A stretch of DNA of 64,000 nt. Origin: Cannabis sativa. Lineage: Eukaryota > Streptophyta > Magnoliopsida > Rosales > Cannabaceae. The stretch spans positions 74,606,600-74,670,599 of the forward strand of contig NC_083602.1 of assembly GCF_029168945.1 (NCBI RefSeq), written 5' to 3'. Shown here in pieces: positions 35,981-47,437 of the stretch. Both the position numbers and the translations under genes were made by a program. Numbering within the stretch: position 1 is the first letter of the stretch; each line of letters begins with the position of its first letter. Below the pieces are notes generated by a model. The model was given only the letters and a program-made list of their open reading frames with translations, did no database searches and had not been told where the DNA came from.

Positions 35981-37065
35981 TTATTTTAGCTCCAGCTACT
36001 TAAACTTAGATTACAATCCTAGCGAGTTGAGATGGATAGTTAGACAGAAGGGTGGAGAGTGTCCAAGCTAGAAGACAAAGCTCAGAATTTTTTTTGATAA
36101 ATTATTTTATTTTTCAAACAATTTAGTTTGAAAATTCTATTTCCTATTGCAGACATCATTATGACATTTTTTCAGAGTATTAATTAAAAAATTTCTCTTT
36201 AAAAGGATTTCATTATGAGTAGCTTTTATAAAATTGGGCTTTAAATTCTGCGTATATGCAAATACCAAAATTATATTTGTCTATTTATCAAGCTTTTATG
36301 TGTTTTACTTTTATTATTGATACAAAATTTATGGTATAAATCTTATTAATATTCTCTTTAACAAGATAATCTCTACAAAGAAATAATACCACATAAACAC
36401 TTGAACATAAATTCAATATATATGAATAATTGTCATTTCTATTATGATTTTGTTTAATAAGCGAACTTCTGATCTGATAGGGGTGGAGAAGTAATTAATA
36501 TATACAGTTCAAAGATCTTTTATAATGAACTTTAAATTATATTTAGAACTTACTACCGCAAAATCTCTATAACACATATATTTTAATCAGACATTGGTAT
36601 ATATTTTACTCATTTTTATGAATAGATTAAGGGTGGACCATTTCATGACTAGTAAACTAGTAGAATAAATTTATCGTTGATCGTGTATATGTTCTATTAT
36701 TTCTTACAATAGTAAAGATACCCCTAAAGTTCCTAGACATAGAATCACAATACTTTATCATAGTGGGAGGATTTTTATAAATCCAGCCTGTTATTATTTG
36801 GATAACATTAGTGATGACTTACAATGATATGTTCAAGAAATGAATTTTAAAATAAAACTAAGAAAAATTAATCTAACCATTCACATGGATAGTTATAACT
36901 TATGAGAATTATGAGGAAAATATAGGAAATGCTGCTGTGTCTATTCAAAAGACACAAGCATAATTCATGGTCTTTATGAATTGTTGTTAACAACAAAATA
37001 GTTTTATAGTATCTCTGGTGATAACTTATTCTTAATAAGTATTATACATTAATGTAATACTAGAA
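35981..37065 (+). pseudogene. Decayed pol and 3' internal region of element 3
   Basis: Aligns with 3290-4470 of element 1 (for example the CTGATAGGGGTGGAGAA word at 36474). No readable domain. Interrupted at 37066 by a hAT element. Confidence 0.6.
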
Positions 37066-38060
37066 CAGGGCCGTCTCAAGGTGTTGAGAGGCCTAGGGCG
37101 AATTTTGAAATGAGGCTTTTTTTTTTTACAAAAATTTAAAATAAATATTATTTAAATTTTGACACAATATCGATTTTAACTATTTTATCTCCATATAACA
37201 AATAATTTTTCTTGCCACGTAAATTAACTCGATAATGTAATATTTAATTATTAATAACATCTCTATTGGAGTACTATATATTTTGGTACTTTTGTTAAAA
37301 ATATAATAAAAAAAAAATAGTATATCAAAAATTATTTTAATTTTTTGTTACTAGTTTGTATCTTGAAATGCTACTGTACTTTATATATTAGAGTAATTTC
37401 ATAAAAAAAATATACTAAATATAATATTGGGGCTTTTTCATTTTTACACTTTAAAATAGTTTTTTTTTTTTTCTTTTTTTGTATTTTACGAAATTCTACA
37501 TAGAAACCCTTATTGCAACTAGCGCTGCAACCACTTTAGAAACCCAAATCGTAAATTTGAAAAAAAAAATAAAAAAAATAGTATATAGAGTAATTTCCCT
37601 TTAATATTTTCTCTAATTTTTGTACCAGTGTGTACTTTAAAATACTATTGTACATTATATATTAAAGTAATTTCATAAAAAATATACAAAATATAATATT
37701 TGGTCCAAAATATTATATTCTTATTTTAAAGAAATAAATAAATAAAATAAACCTTACAAATTTAAACTAATTCTTCACTATGTATTTGTTCTTATATGGA
37801 TGTATTATGTAAAACACAAAAAAATTTAAAATAACCAAAATTGGACTCAGCAATGAATCGAACCCAGGACCTCCCCAATCTATACAAATTTATGCTTTCT
37901 TGCTTCCCACTTGTGCTACAGCTTTCTATGGATACTTGTTGAACTAAAAGATATATATACTCTTTTGTGTGTATATATATCAATTTAATTTTTCGGGGGC
38001 CTCCAAAATAGTGGGGCCTGGGGCGTATGCCCCGGCCGCCCCACCCTCTGGCCGGCCCTG
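37066..38060. mobile_element. Non-autonomous hAT element (995 bp)
   Basis: Ends CAGGGCCG and CGGCCCTG, flanked by an exact 8-bp duplication TACTAGAA (37058-37065 and 38061-38068). The interior is AT-rich, with a direct repeat (about 37374-37431 and 37646-37702) and no transposase. A GGGGCC-rich segment near the right end recalls the smaller MITE at 9169. A tRNA-like A/B box pair lies at 37854-37918. Confidence 0.92.
37854..37918 (-). other. tRNA-like segment with A and B boxes inside the hAT element
   Basis: Minus strand: TAGCACAAGTGG (37918-37907) fits the A box TRGYNNANNNGG fully; GGTTCGATTCA (37864-37854) fits the B box GGTTCGANNCC at 10 of 11. Spacing between the boxes is 42 bp, within the pol III range. 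No complete cloverleaf was seen. Confidence 0.55.
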
Positions 38061-38068
38061 TACTAGAA

Positions 38069-38255
38069 TCCAATGTTGATGACTTAGTGTAGAAAGAATT
38101 TATTGTTTTTGAAAAAAGATAAATGTCACAACAGGATGTGCCTAAGTACCGATTGTAAGAGGTTAAATACAAACTTGTGTATGTATTAAACCAGACTCAT
38201 ACTATTGAGTGGGAGCCATCAAAAGTGTAATCCAATAAGGGAACATCTTAAATAA
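38069..38255 (+). pseudogene. Element 3 RNase H remnant
   Basis: Continues element 3 after the hAT insertion. The word CCAGACTCATACTATTGAG (about 38191) and GGGAACATCTT (about 38239) align with 4500-4560 of element 1. The sequence then switches to the minus-strand leader of element 4. Confidence 0.6.
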
Positions 38256-39749
38256 ATAATAGGGTTGTTAAAAAAAAATATTTTGAATAAACAATTTAAT
38301 TAAAACAAACAATATCCATGTAACAAATGTGAAAAAAATATATTTATTAATTATATAATTAAATTATCATTTAACTAACCAATAAATTTTGAAAATTTGG
38401 GATTGTTAAAACAACCTAAAATATCTTTACAAAATTTAAAATAAAATATAAAACTAATTTAAAATATTTAGGTTTATTTGAATTATTTAATCTAATTAAA
38501 TTAAATATCTAATAAGATAAATAATTTGAAAATAACCAAATAGATATTTTCAATATCATTTTCTAATCTTATAATTTAATAAAATTAAAATAACAAAATA
38601 AACTAATTTTAAAATAAATATGGTTAGGCAATTATTATTTTAAGAATAAAATAATAAACAAATAATATTTTTCTAAACTATATGTCAAAATATCTCAAAT
38701 TAAGCTTTTTTTAAATTTCTACAAAAATATCTAGGTTATTTAAATATTTTAAATATTATTTATAAATGTCTGATAAGTAAAATGATATAAAATATTTATA
38801 TCATTTTTCTAACTTGTAATTTATAAAGAATAAAATATTTCACTAAATAACCGATTTTAAATTTAAAAATATTATGGTTAGGATGTCTATAAAGGTATCT
38901 AGGTTAATTTTAAATTTATTAATTATTTAATTTATCTTATACGATTATTTTAATATATATTTCAAATTAAAAGAATATGCTATCTTTTACTTTAAAATAT
39001 ACCTAATATTAAAATTTCTAACCTTATAATTAAATAATATATAAATATTAAAAAAATTAACAAAATTTTAAAATCTCACCATAATTTAAAAAATAAAATA
39101 ATTAATTTTTAAATTTAAACCTCAAAATATCAAAAATTAATAATAATATAATAAATAATTTAAAAATTGATATTTAAGTATAAATGATAAAATAAATAAA
39201 ATTTTATTTTTGACATTTATGATTTGAAATGAAAAAATCACAAAATTTAGAATTTTGGGGTTGAAAATCCATTTGGGCGTGCAATAGGCTGCACACAGCC
39301 TTCGAATGCGCGCGCATGAGTTGGATGCAGGGTCCCTGACCGAGAGAACTGGGTCACCTACAGCATGTAAGCGCACCGGAGGGAGTATCTGAACGAGGGG
39401 TAGTGTGCGCTTCAGACACAGTGTGTCTGAGGGATCAGGGAGTGCATGCGGTGCTCGACCCTCGACACCCTTTGGACCCCGATTTTCAAATGCCCATAAC
39501 TCTCTTATTTTTTATCGGAATTGAGTTCCGTAAAAATGAAAGTTGCATAATTTTTCACAAGGAATCTAAATAAATTATTTTTAGAATAAAAATGAAATTA
39601 ATTTCATGGAAAATTTTTGAAAATCATGTACAATCATTAAATAACACATAAACCAACATGCACACATCCAAATCAACAAATATAACATATTCATCGTTTT
39701 AAATCCATATTACATAAAAGTAAATCATTACCATGGCTTTTAGGTCAGT
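38256..39749 (-). other. Leader of element 4 (minus strand)
   Basis: Reverse complement aligns with the element 2 leader after the primer site (CATGGTAATGATTTAC at 39716-39735) down to the region equal to about 24480-24620. A GC-richer block at 39245-39480 corresponds to 23560-23770 of element 2 but is diverged. Non-coding. Confidence 0.75.
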
Positions 39750-41517
39750 TTTTAGGAATATTTTAGCAGGATCTAGATTTACTAACAAGTATGTTGAATT
39801 AACATCCTAAATATAAATTTTTCATACGATAAAATTACACACATAAGAGTTTAGAAAACCTTACATTGATTACAGCAGAATAATATGACTCCTTCTACTC
39901 AAATCTCTAACCCTTGTTCCAATCTGTCACAGAGTATTATCAAGATCTGAGTCTGGATCTCTTTCTCTCCTTCGGGTTGGTTACCACTGTCTTCCGCACT
40001 ATGATTAAGTACTTGACTTGCTATGTGTGGGCATGGCACTCTATCACTAAGGGCGAATTGGTTGAAGAAAAATGAAGGAGGGTTCAAAATTCTATAGAAG
40101 GTGTCTCTCATCTACTAGTTATCAGAGAATGAAAGCTAGGTTTGATTTGGTTGAAGTGAATAGTTGAGTTGGATGAGATGAGAGCATCATGTTCCTTTTA
40201 TAGTGCTTCAACTAGGGCTTAGGTTTAAATTATATGAATTAAAAAAGAATAAAATAATGGGCAAAAAATTACTAGAGTGGTCGGCCACTTAAGGACCTAT
40301 CTCTAGTTACAACTTTACCAATTTATTTCAACCAGTTATTCTCCTTTCAATAATACCATATTTCTAATTTCAATCCTATAAATGTCAAAACTATTTATTT
40401 AATAATTATAGTTAATTATCAAATAAAATCGCCATTTATATTATTTATTAATAAGACAATACAAAGTCTTTTGACTAATAATTTAACCCCAAAACCTCTT
40501 TCTTCACAATTAAGTGCTTGCTTAGTGAAAATTCATAAATAAGACATAGTCTAATTTTAGAATTATAATTGATTAATCAAAATCAATTAACTGAGTCTGC
40601 AAGCAGTATTATCTCAACTAGTGAGGAGACCATGTGCCTATATAACTAAGTTTTCAATAAGTTGATCTAAAACTCACCAAGTAAATTTTCTAACTTATCA
40701 ATGATGTCTTGCGCCACTATAGATTTGGAATTGAATATCACTCTAAATTATATAGAACACTCTATATGTACCACGATATAGATACGTTGTGATTATCAAT
40801 TGTTACAACCCTAATAGTCAAAGATCCTCTATAGATGATCTACATCGAAAAGGGACAAATTTATCGTTCTACCCTTGAATGTATTTTATTCTTAAAACAC
40901 TTAGTTACCTATAAATAATATTTTAGTAAACTAATATAATTACTAAATGAGATCTCAATCATTTATCTCTATTCAGCCAAGCTCGAAGGAAATTATTGTT
41001 TCACTTCTAAATACTTATAGAACCTATAGATTCCACATCTATGATTAATGCTCTCACTCAATTGAACTACCATATTCTCAAGATGTAAATATTCACCAGA
41101 ATGATTAATTAGCTTCCACGAACAACTTAAAGAATATAATAACGGTAAGTTTATGATATCTTATCCAAGTTCAATATCGGTCCAATCCAATGTATACTCC
41201 ATACATCCGATACTAGTAAATTTTTCCAATGTCCTGGAGAGGACATAACACTTATCCAAGGTGTAAGTATACCTTATCGCTGATTATCATGTCATCTAAA
41301 TCCAGTGAACTGACAAATCATGGGAATTAAACTTTTGAACATATAATCATGATTATATTCCACTGTGCTGACGACACTATAATCATGAACAAATATATAT
41401 ATATTCTGGATCGAATAGAATTTATACACTAAACATATAATCATGAAATAAATCATGTGAACTATGCAACAGAGAGTGATTTCTGATCTTTTATTAATTA
41501 GTAAATCTGATTATATT
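39750..41517 (-). repeat. LTR of element 4 (minus strand), main part
   Basis: Reverse complement of the family LTR; its 5' terminal 37 bp lie at 51708-51744 beyond CACTA-2, ending CCAACA (TGTTGG on the minus strand). Total about 1.8 kb. A TATA-like CTATAAAAGG is at about 40192-40203 (minus). The internal end at about 39750 is degenerate (TTTTTAGGAAT in place of TGTTGGAAT). Confidence 0.88.
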
Positions 41518-41706
41518 CACTACTACAAACATATCTTTTATTTTCGTTTTTTTTCTTTAATAAATTAAAAATCCGAAGATAAAACTATTTTAATACCCCT
41601 ATCATCGCTTATTTAGTGAAATTTTAACTATATTTTCGGTCTTTGTTAATAAGCGAAGTCATATAAAGGGTTTAATTATTGTTAAATATGTATATGGATT
41701 GAGGGA

Positions 41707-41800
41707 CCTTTGTCTTCGGTAAGTAGAAAATTACCGAAAACAAAGGGCTCCACGTGGAGCCCTTTGTTTTCGGTAATTTGCTACTTACCGAAGACAAAGG
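41707..41800. repeat. 94-bp near-perfect palindrome in the CACTA-2 5' end
   Basis: Arms 41707-41753 and 41754-41800, with one mismatch over 47 pairs and no spacer; the centre is GGGCTCCACGTGGAGCCC. Each arm holds two CGGTAA-type subterminal motifs, so it is a mirrored pair of transposase-site clusters. It can fold into a long hairpin in DNA or RNA. Confidence 0.92.
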
Positions 41801-41801
41801 T

Positions 41802-43913
41802 GGAGCGCGAAGAGTTTATTACACCGGCCCTAAGCCTTTTTGTCGAAACCCGTCCTTAACCCACGACCCTCTTGCTCAAACCCTCAAAACCCACAACCCT
41901 CTTGCTCAAACCCTCAAAACCCACAACCCTCTACAGTTACCCCCGACGAGTACGACGGCAAGGACGACCCTTCAGTTACTCTGTTCGACGACGACGACCC
42001 TTCATTTGCTCTGTTCGACAGCTAGTTGGAGAGAAAAGGGGTGGTGGCCGAGAGAACGATTGAGTCATTGAAGGTTCGTTCTTTTCCTATGGTTTCTGGT
42101 TTGATTTTCTATTATGAATCTGTGATTATTTGTGACATTATTTTTTTGATTTTCTATTACGATTGCCCAGCGCCGTGAGCTGCAAGATTCAACCGTTCGT
42201 ATGATACAGATTTCTAGCACTGAAATAGAACTTGAAATACTGTAGGGGTCTTCATTTTCAATCTTCATCTCCAACAAGTCTCCAATTTTCTTTGAATAGT
42301 AAGTATGATACAGATTTCTCTGTACTGTTTTAGGCATAGTTGTATTTTTTTTCCCAAATGCCTGATTAAAAGGGAAAGTTGAGAGGTTATGTCAGAATCG
42401 GCATGCAAGAGAGTTTTCGAAACTGGTTCATGCCCCTCTGAACCTGTTTTTTTTATTGTTAATTTGGTTTCTAACAATGGTTTGTTTTTAGTCTAGGTGT
42501 TTATTGGAAATACTGACTTGTCCTTGACTTAATTTCAACCTTATCCTTGGCTATATCATTTCGATTTATGAACGCCCCCAGCAAGCCACTTAATAAATTT
42601 TACTTGCATTTCACTTTTGAGTTTTCTCTTGGTTTTCTTTAGATATTTTCTTATTTTGAATAACTTGTATTTTGACTAATGGGTTGCTTCATTGTTCATT
42701 TATACGAAATCAATCAAAATGCTAACCTATGTTTATATACAAGAACAATCAAGTTTTATTGGATTTCATAGATATTTTTTGTAATGTTAATTTGATGTTC
42801 TGTATTGTTTTTCTCTTTCTAAATAGATGGAGTTCAGCTAGATCATGGTGGTAATAGGTGTCATTATTTCCAAGCATTTTATGTGCTTGAAATATGGTTA
42901 AATTGTATTCATTTTCTATGTTCATTCTGCTTGATATGTGTTTCTTTTCTAGTTGAGCCAAGAAGTAGATGAGATACAGAGCAAACTTAAAGTACTCAAT
43001 TACTTCACTGATATTATACCTTCTATTATTCATTTACAATACTATTTCTTTAAGCTCATATATAATCTTCCAAAAGGGAAAGTGTATTTATATAATTACT
43101 ATATTAATTTGTTATTTGTGAGTTTTCCAATTCACTATATTTAATTTGTTATTGATTGAGATTGTAGACTACATAATCATGACAGAGAAATAGTTATGGT
43201 TTTTTGAGCTTAATATATATGAGTGGTCTTATGTTAAAATTATTTTTATGGAAATTATTTTCATGTACGTGCTATACTGCTAGACAACATCTCATATGTT
43301 AAAATTATTTTTTAAGTACTGTGAATGTGACATTTCATCATCATTTGATTATTTCTCTACTATAATTTTTGCACTCATCTTCCAAATAAGTTCATTTCTC
43401 TCGTGTTGAATGATTTGAAGGCACCAAATTGAAATCATGTTATCAGTATAGCAGTTAATTGCCTTGTTGTAAAATACAATCATGTTATCTATTCATGGCC
43501 AATGTTATTATTAACATTCTTTTTAATTGTATTTATTTGTAGGTTTTGTGGTTAAGCATCAAGAATCTAAATTGAAGGGAGAACACGATTTTTTCCAAGT
43601 CTTGAGCTAGAGGTATATATAATTTTTCTATCTTTTAATTAATTATTAATAAACATGTTAGATGAGTTTGAATATCTTAAATATTCATCCGTAGTGAAGT
43701 AGGTTCTGCGAATACATGTACTGCGGTCGGATGGGTGGAATTTAATTTTTTTTTGTTGTGGATTGTTATATGTTTTGATTTTCTGGTTAATTTTTTTCGG
43801 GAACGTCCGATTTATAGTTGTTATGCTGCCGAAATTTCGATAGAATTTGGATTAATATTTTGATTTAAGTTATTTTAAATTTACTTGTTAGGAATTTGTT
43901 TTAAATTTGCGGT
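41802..43913 (+). other. CACTA-2 5' non-coding region
   Basis: 41871-41935 is a 30-bp tandem repeat (about 2.2 copies) that leaves all three frames open. The following 41940-42030 has a composition unlike its AT-rich surroundings and reads DEYDGKDDPS then LFDDDDPSFALFD in one frame. It may be a captured exon fragment or an untranslated leader; no protein family is recognised. 42060-43900 is AT-rich with possible splice sites but no conserved coding sequence. Confidence 0.45.
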
Positions 43914-46900
43914 ATGGATAAATCGTGGATGCTTGAGAGGAGAGAAACACCGCAATTTCTAGATGGGTTCAACAAATTTCTAGAGTTTGCCCTAAAAAAT
44001 TCTAGTAATCACGAACGAATTCCCTGTCCGTGTGTAGATTGTTGTAACGGAACAAAAGGGAATATTACGATGATAAAGGATCACGTAATTTGTCGGGGTT
44101 TCAATAGAAGCTACACTACATGGTATTGGCACGGAGAGCGATCAACCAGTGACCCATATCCGTTAGGGAAGCGGGGGGTAGATGATTTCGAGTTTAATGA
44201 TGTTGATGACTTTCCTATGGAATTGCTTGATGAAGCACAAGAGGAGTTTCTTGATGATCCTGAAAAATTAGACAATTTGGTTAGTGATGCAGAAAAACCC
44301 TTGTTTGATGGTTGTAAAAAATTAAGATTACCAACATTGGTAAAATTTTACAACATTAAAGCTGAAAATGGGGTGAGCGATAAGGGTTTTAGTCGATTCT
44401 TAGCCGCTTTTAAAGAAATTTTGCCTCGTTGATAATTATTTTCCGTGTCGACATATGAAGTGAAAAAAACTTTAAATGCGATAGGATTGAAGTATGAAAA
44501 GATCCATGCATGTCCGAACGATTGTATTTTGTATCGGAAGGAATATGCAGACATGGATAGTTGCCCAACTTGTGGTTTACCCCGCCACAAAACGAATAAG
44601 AGTGAGGAGAAAAGGAAACTTATTCCTCAAAAAGTGATGTGGTACTTGCCTTTGATTCCTCCTCTCAAACGATTATATCGTAGCTCGGAGCACTCTGCAA
44701 ACTTGATATGGCATGATACTAAGAGAGTGAGAGACGGTAAACTTAGGCATCCTGCAGATTCGCAAGCATGGAAAAAAGTAGATTACTTGAATCCGTAATT
44801 CAAGTTAGAACCCGTACATCTTCGTCTTGGTCTATCTCGTTGCATGGAGTAAACCCACATAGATCACTGAGTAGTAGGCATAGTTCGTGGCCTGTCTTCC
44901 TTGTTATGTACAATCTTCCTCCTTGGTTGGTGATGAAAAGAAAATTTAATATGCTTTCGCTCATGATCTCAGGACCAAACCAACCGGGGCATAATATAGA
45001 CGTATACTTGGCACCATTAATTGATGATCTAAAAGATTTGTATGAGAATGGTGTTGAGACATATGATGGTCTTAAGAAAGAAATTTTCAAATTGAAGGCC
45101 GTGTTATTGTGGACTGTTAGTGACTTCCCTGCTTATAGCAATTTATCGGGTCTGAGCACAAAAGGTTACCAAGGTTGTCCAATTTGCTGCACTAACACAC
45201 GAGCACGTCGCTTGACGAATGGACACAAAATGTGTTATATGGGCCATAGACGGTACTTGCCTCGAGATCATCCTGATAGAAGGAAAAAGAAAGCATATGA
45301 TGGTACTGAAGAACGAGATAGTGCTCCTTTGCCAATGTCAGGGGAACAAATTCTTGAACAAGTAGAACATGTAGATTTCAAGTATGGAAAGACACAAAAA
45401 AGAAAGAAAAGAAATAGTTGTTTTCAACGAAAGTCAATTTTTTTCGTCTTCCATACTGGAAAGATCTAATGGTTCGACATTATTTAGATGTTATGCATAT
45501 AGAAAAAAATGTGTGTGATAGTATCATCGGTACCTTACTTGACATTTCCGGCAAAACTAAAGATGGTTTATCAAGTCGTTTAGATCTTGTTGAAATGGGA
45601 ATTAGACAATCTTTGGCACCTGAACAGAAAGGTAAACGCTTATATTTGCCTCCTGCATGTTACACTTTGTCAAAGAAAGAGAAAGAAATTGTTTGCAAAT
45701 CATTATCGAATATGAAAGTCCCTGATGGATACTCTTCTAACATTAAAAACTTGGTAAATACGGATGAATTGAAGCTAATGGGTATGAAATCACACGATTG
45801 TCATGCGTTAATGCAACATTTGCTTCCAATCGCCATCAGATCGGTCTTACCCAAAAAGGTTAGAGAGTGTTTGACTCATGTTTGTATTTTCTTCAATCAA
45901 CTATGTGGGAAGGAATTAGAAATGAGCAAGTTGGATGCATTACATGAGGATATAGTCAAGACTTTATGCAACCTTGAAAGGTATTTTCCACCATCATTCT
46001 TTGACATCATGGTACATTTGATGGTTCATTTAGTGAGAGAAGCAAAGTTGTGTGGGCCAGTTTGGGCAAGATGGATGTATCCATTTGAAAGGAATATGAA
46101 AGTGCTCAAAAGCTATGTGCGTAACCATCATCGACCGGAAGCTAGTATGGTTGAGTGTTATATATCAGAAGAAGCTGTTGAATTTTGTTCAGAGTACATA
46201 GCTGGAGTTGACACAATCGGAATCACCAAACCAAGAAATAGTTCAGATGAGTTTGATAAAGGATTGCGAGGGAAAGGAGAAATGGTTACTGTATCTAAGG
46301 CAGAGTTAGATCAAGCTCAATTAGTTTTAATGCACAATAATGCAGAGGTTCAACCATATATAACGTAAGTTATGCATTTGGTTGATCAATTGAATTCATA
46401 ATCCATTCAATTAACTAATTTTTTTTACATATATTATTTTTTATTTTCAATTTATTTTGGTGAAGGGTAGTGAGCATATGGAGTTATTACAGTCAATGAT
46501 TCCGAGAGGTCACAAAAACAAACAGAAGTGGGTTATAGATGAGCATCGTAAAACATTTATTAGGTGGTTAAAGAATACCATTCTAGCGAAGTTACGACAA
46601 CCAAATCATGGAGTATCAGATGTGTTGAATCGCATAGCTCTTGGACCAACTTTTGACGTATGGAAGCATCAAGCTTACATTGTCAATGGTAAACGGTTTC
46701 ATACAAAATCTAGAGATGATGCTCGAATGGTTCAGAATAGTGGTGTATGCATAGTTGCGGAGTCCTTACATTTTGCTACTTCAAAGGATAATAATCCAGT
46801 TTCAGGTACCATGACATATTATGGAGTGGTGAATGAAATATGGGAGCTGGATTATACATTGTTCCGAATTGCCCTCTTTAAATGTGAATGGGTAGATGTT

Positions 46901-47276
46901 AATGTTGGAATTAGGACCGACGAGCTTGGATTTACTTTGGTTGATTTGAATAAGAAAGGAAGCAAGGATGATCCTTTCATCATGGCGACCCAAGCAGTAC
47001 AGGTATTTTATATACCAGATCCTGCTAATGGTAAATGGTATGTTGTGTTGTCGACACCAGAAAGAAAGTTCGCAGAGAATGAAGATGATGATGAAAATGA
47101 TGATTTAATGCACGAATGCTTCATTGTTGGACAACGAGTCCATGAACAAGTCGATGATGTTGAACATGATGATGTCTTGGACGATAGTGAATTCATACGA
47201 AATGATATTGAGGAAGGAATTTGGGTTGACTGTGATTCGATCCAAAAGAAACGAAAAAAGAAAAGAAAATGTGTTT
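43914..47276 (+). pseudogene. CACTA-2 TNP2-type transposase gene
   Basis: Transposase that would cut and join the CACTA ends. Start MDKSWMLERRETPQF at 43914. Domain order: Transpos_assoc (CPCVDC; YTTWYWHGE), Transposase_21 core (CPNDCILYRKEY, then SLMISGPNQPGHNIDVYL, WTVSDFPAYSNLSG, CPICC, HYLDVMHIEKNVCDSIIGTLL), DUF4218 (GMKSHDCHALMQHLLPIAIR to MVECYISEEAVEF) and, after an intron of about 100 bp starting at 46365, DUF4216 (GVVNEIWELDY to VLSTPERKF) with an acidic and Lys/Arg tail ending at 47276. Breaks: tandem stops TGA TAA at 44430-44435, a stop at 44796 with a frameshift near 44800-44845, and another frameshift near 45430-45445. Otherwise well preserved, suggesting recent loss. Confidence 0.9.
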
Positions 47277-47437
47277 AGTAGGTAATTATTTCTTAATATT
47301 TTATGCGATTGAAATATGTAACTACCATTGTATGTTGAATTGTTTCTTAATATTTTATGTGATTTATTGACATATGTAACTACCATTGTATGTGTAATTG
47401 TATCTTAATATTTAGTAAATATGTTTATTATGCAGAT

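Noticed and set aside
41754..42071. 105-codon frame in the CACTA-2 5' end as a gene
   Set aside because: Begins inside the palindrome and is open because the repeat unit is a multiple of three; kept only as a possible captured fragment.
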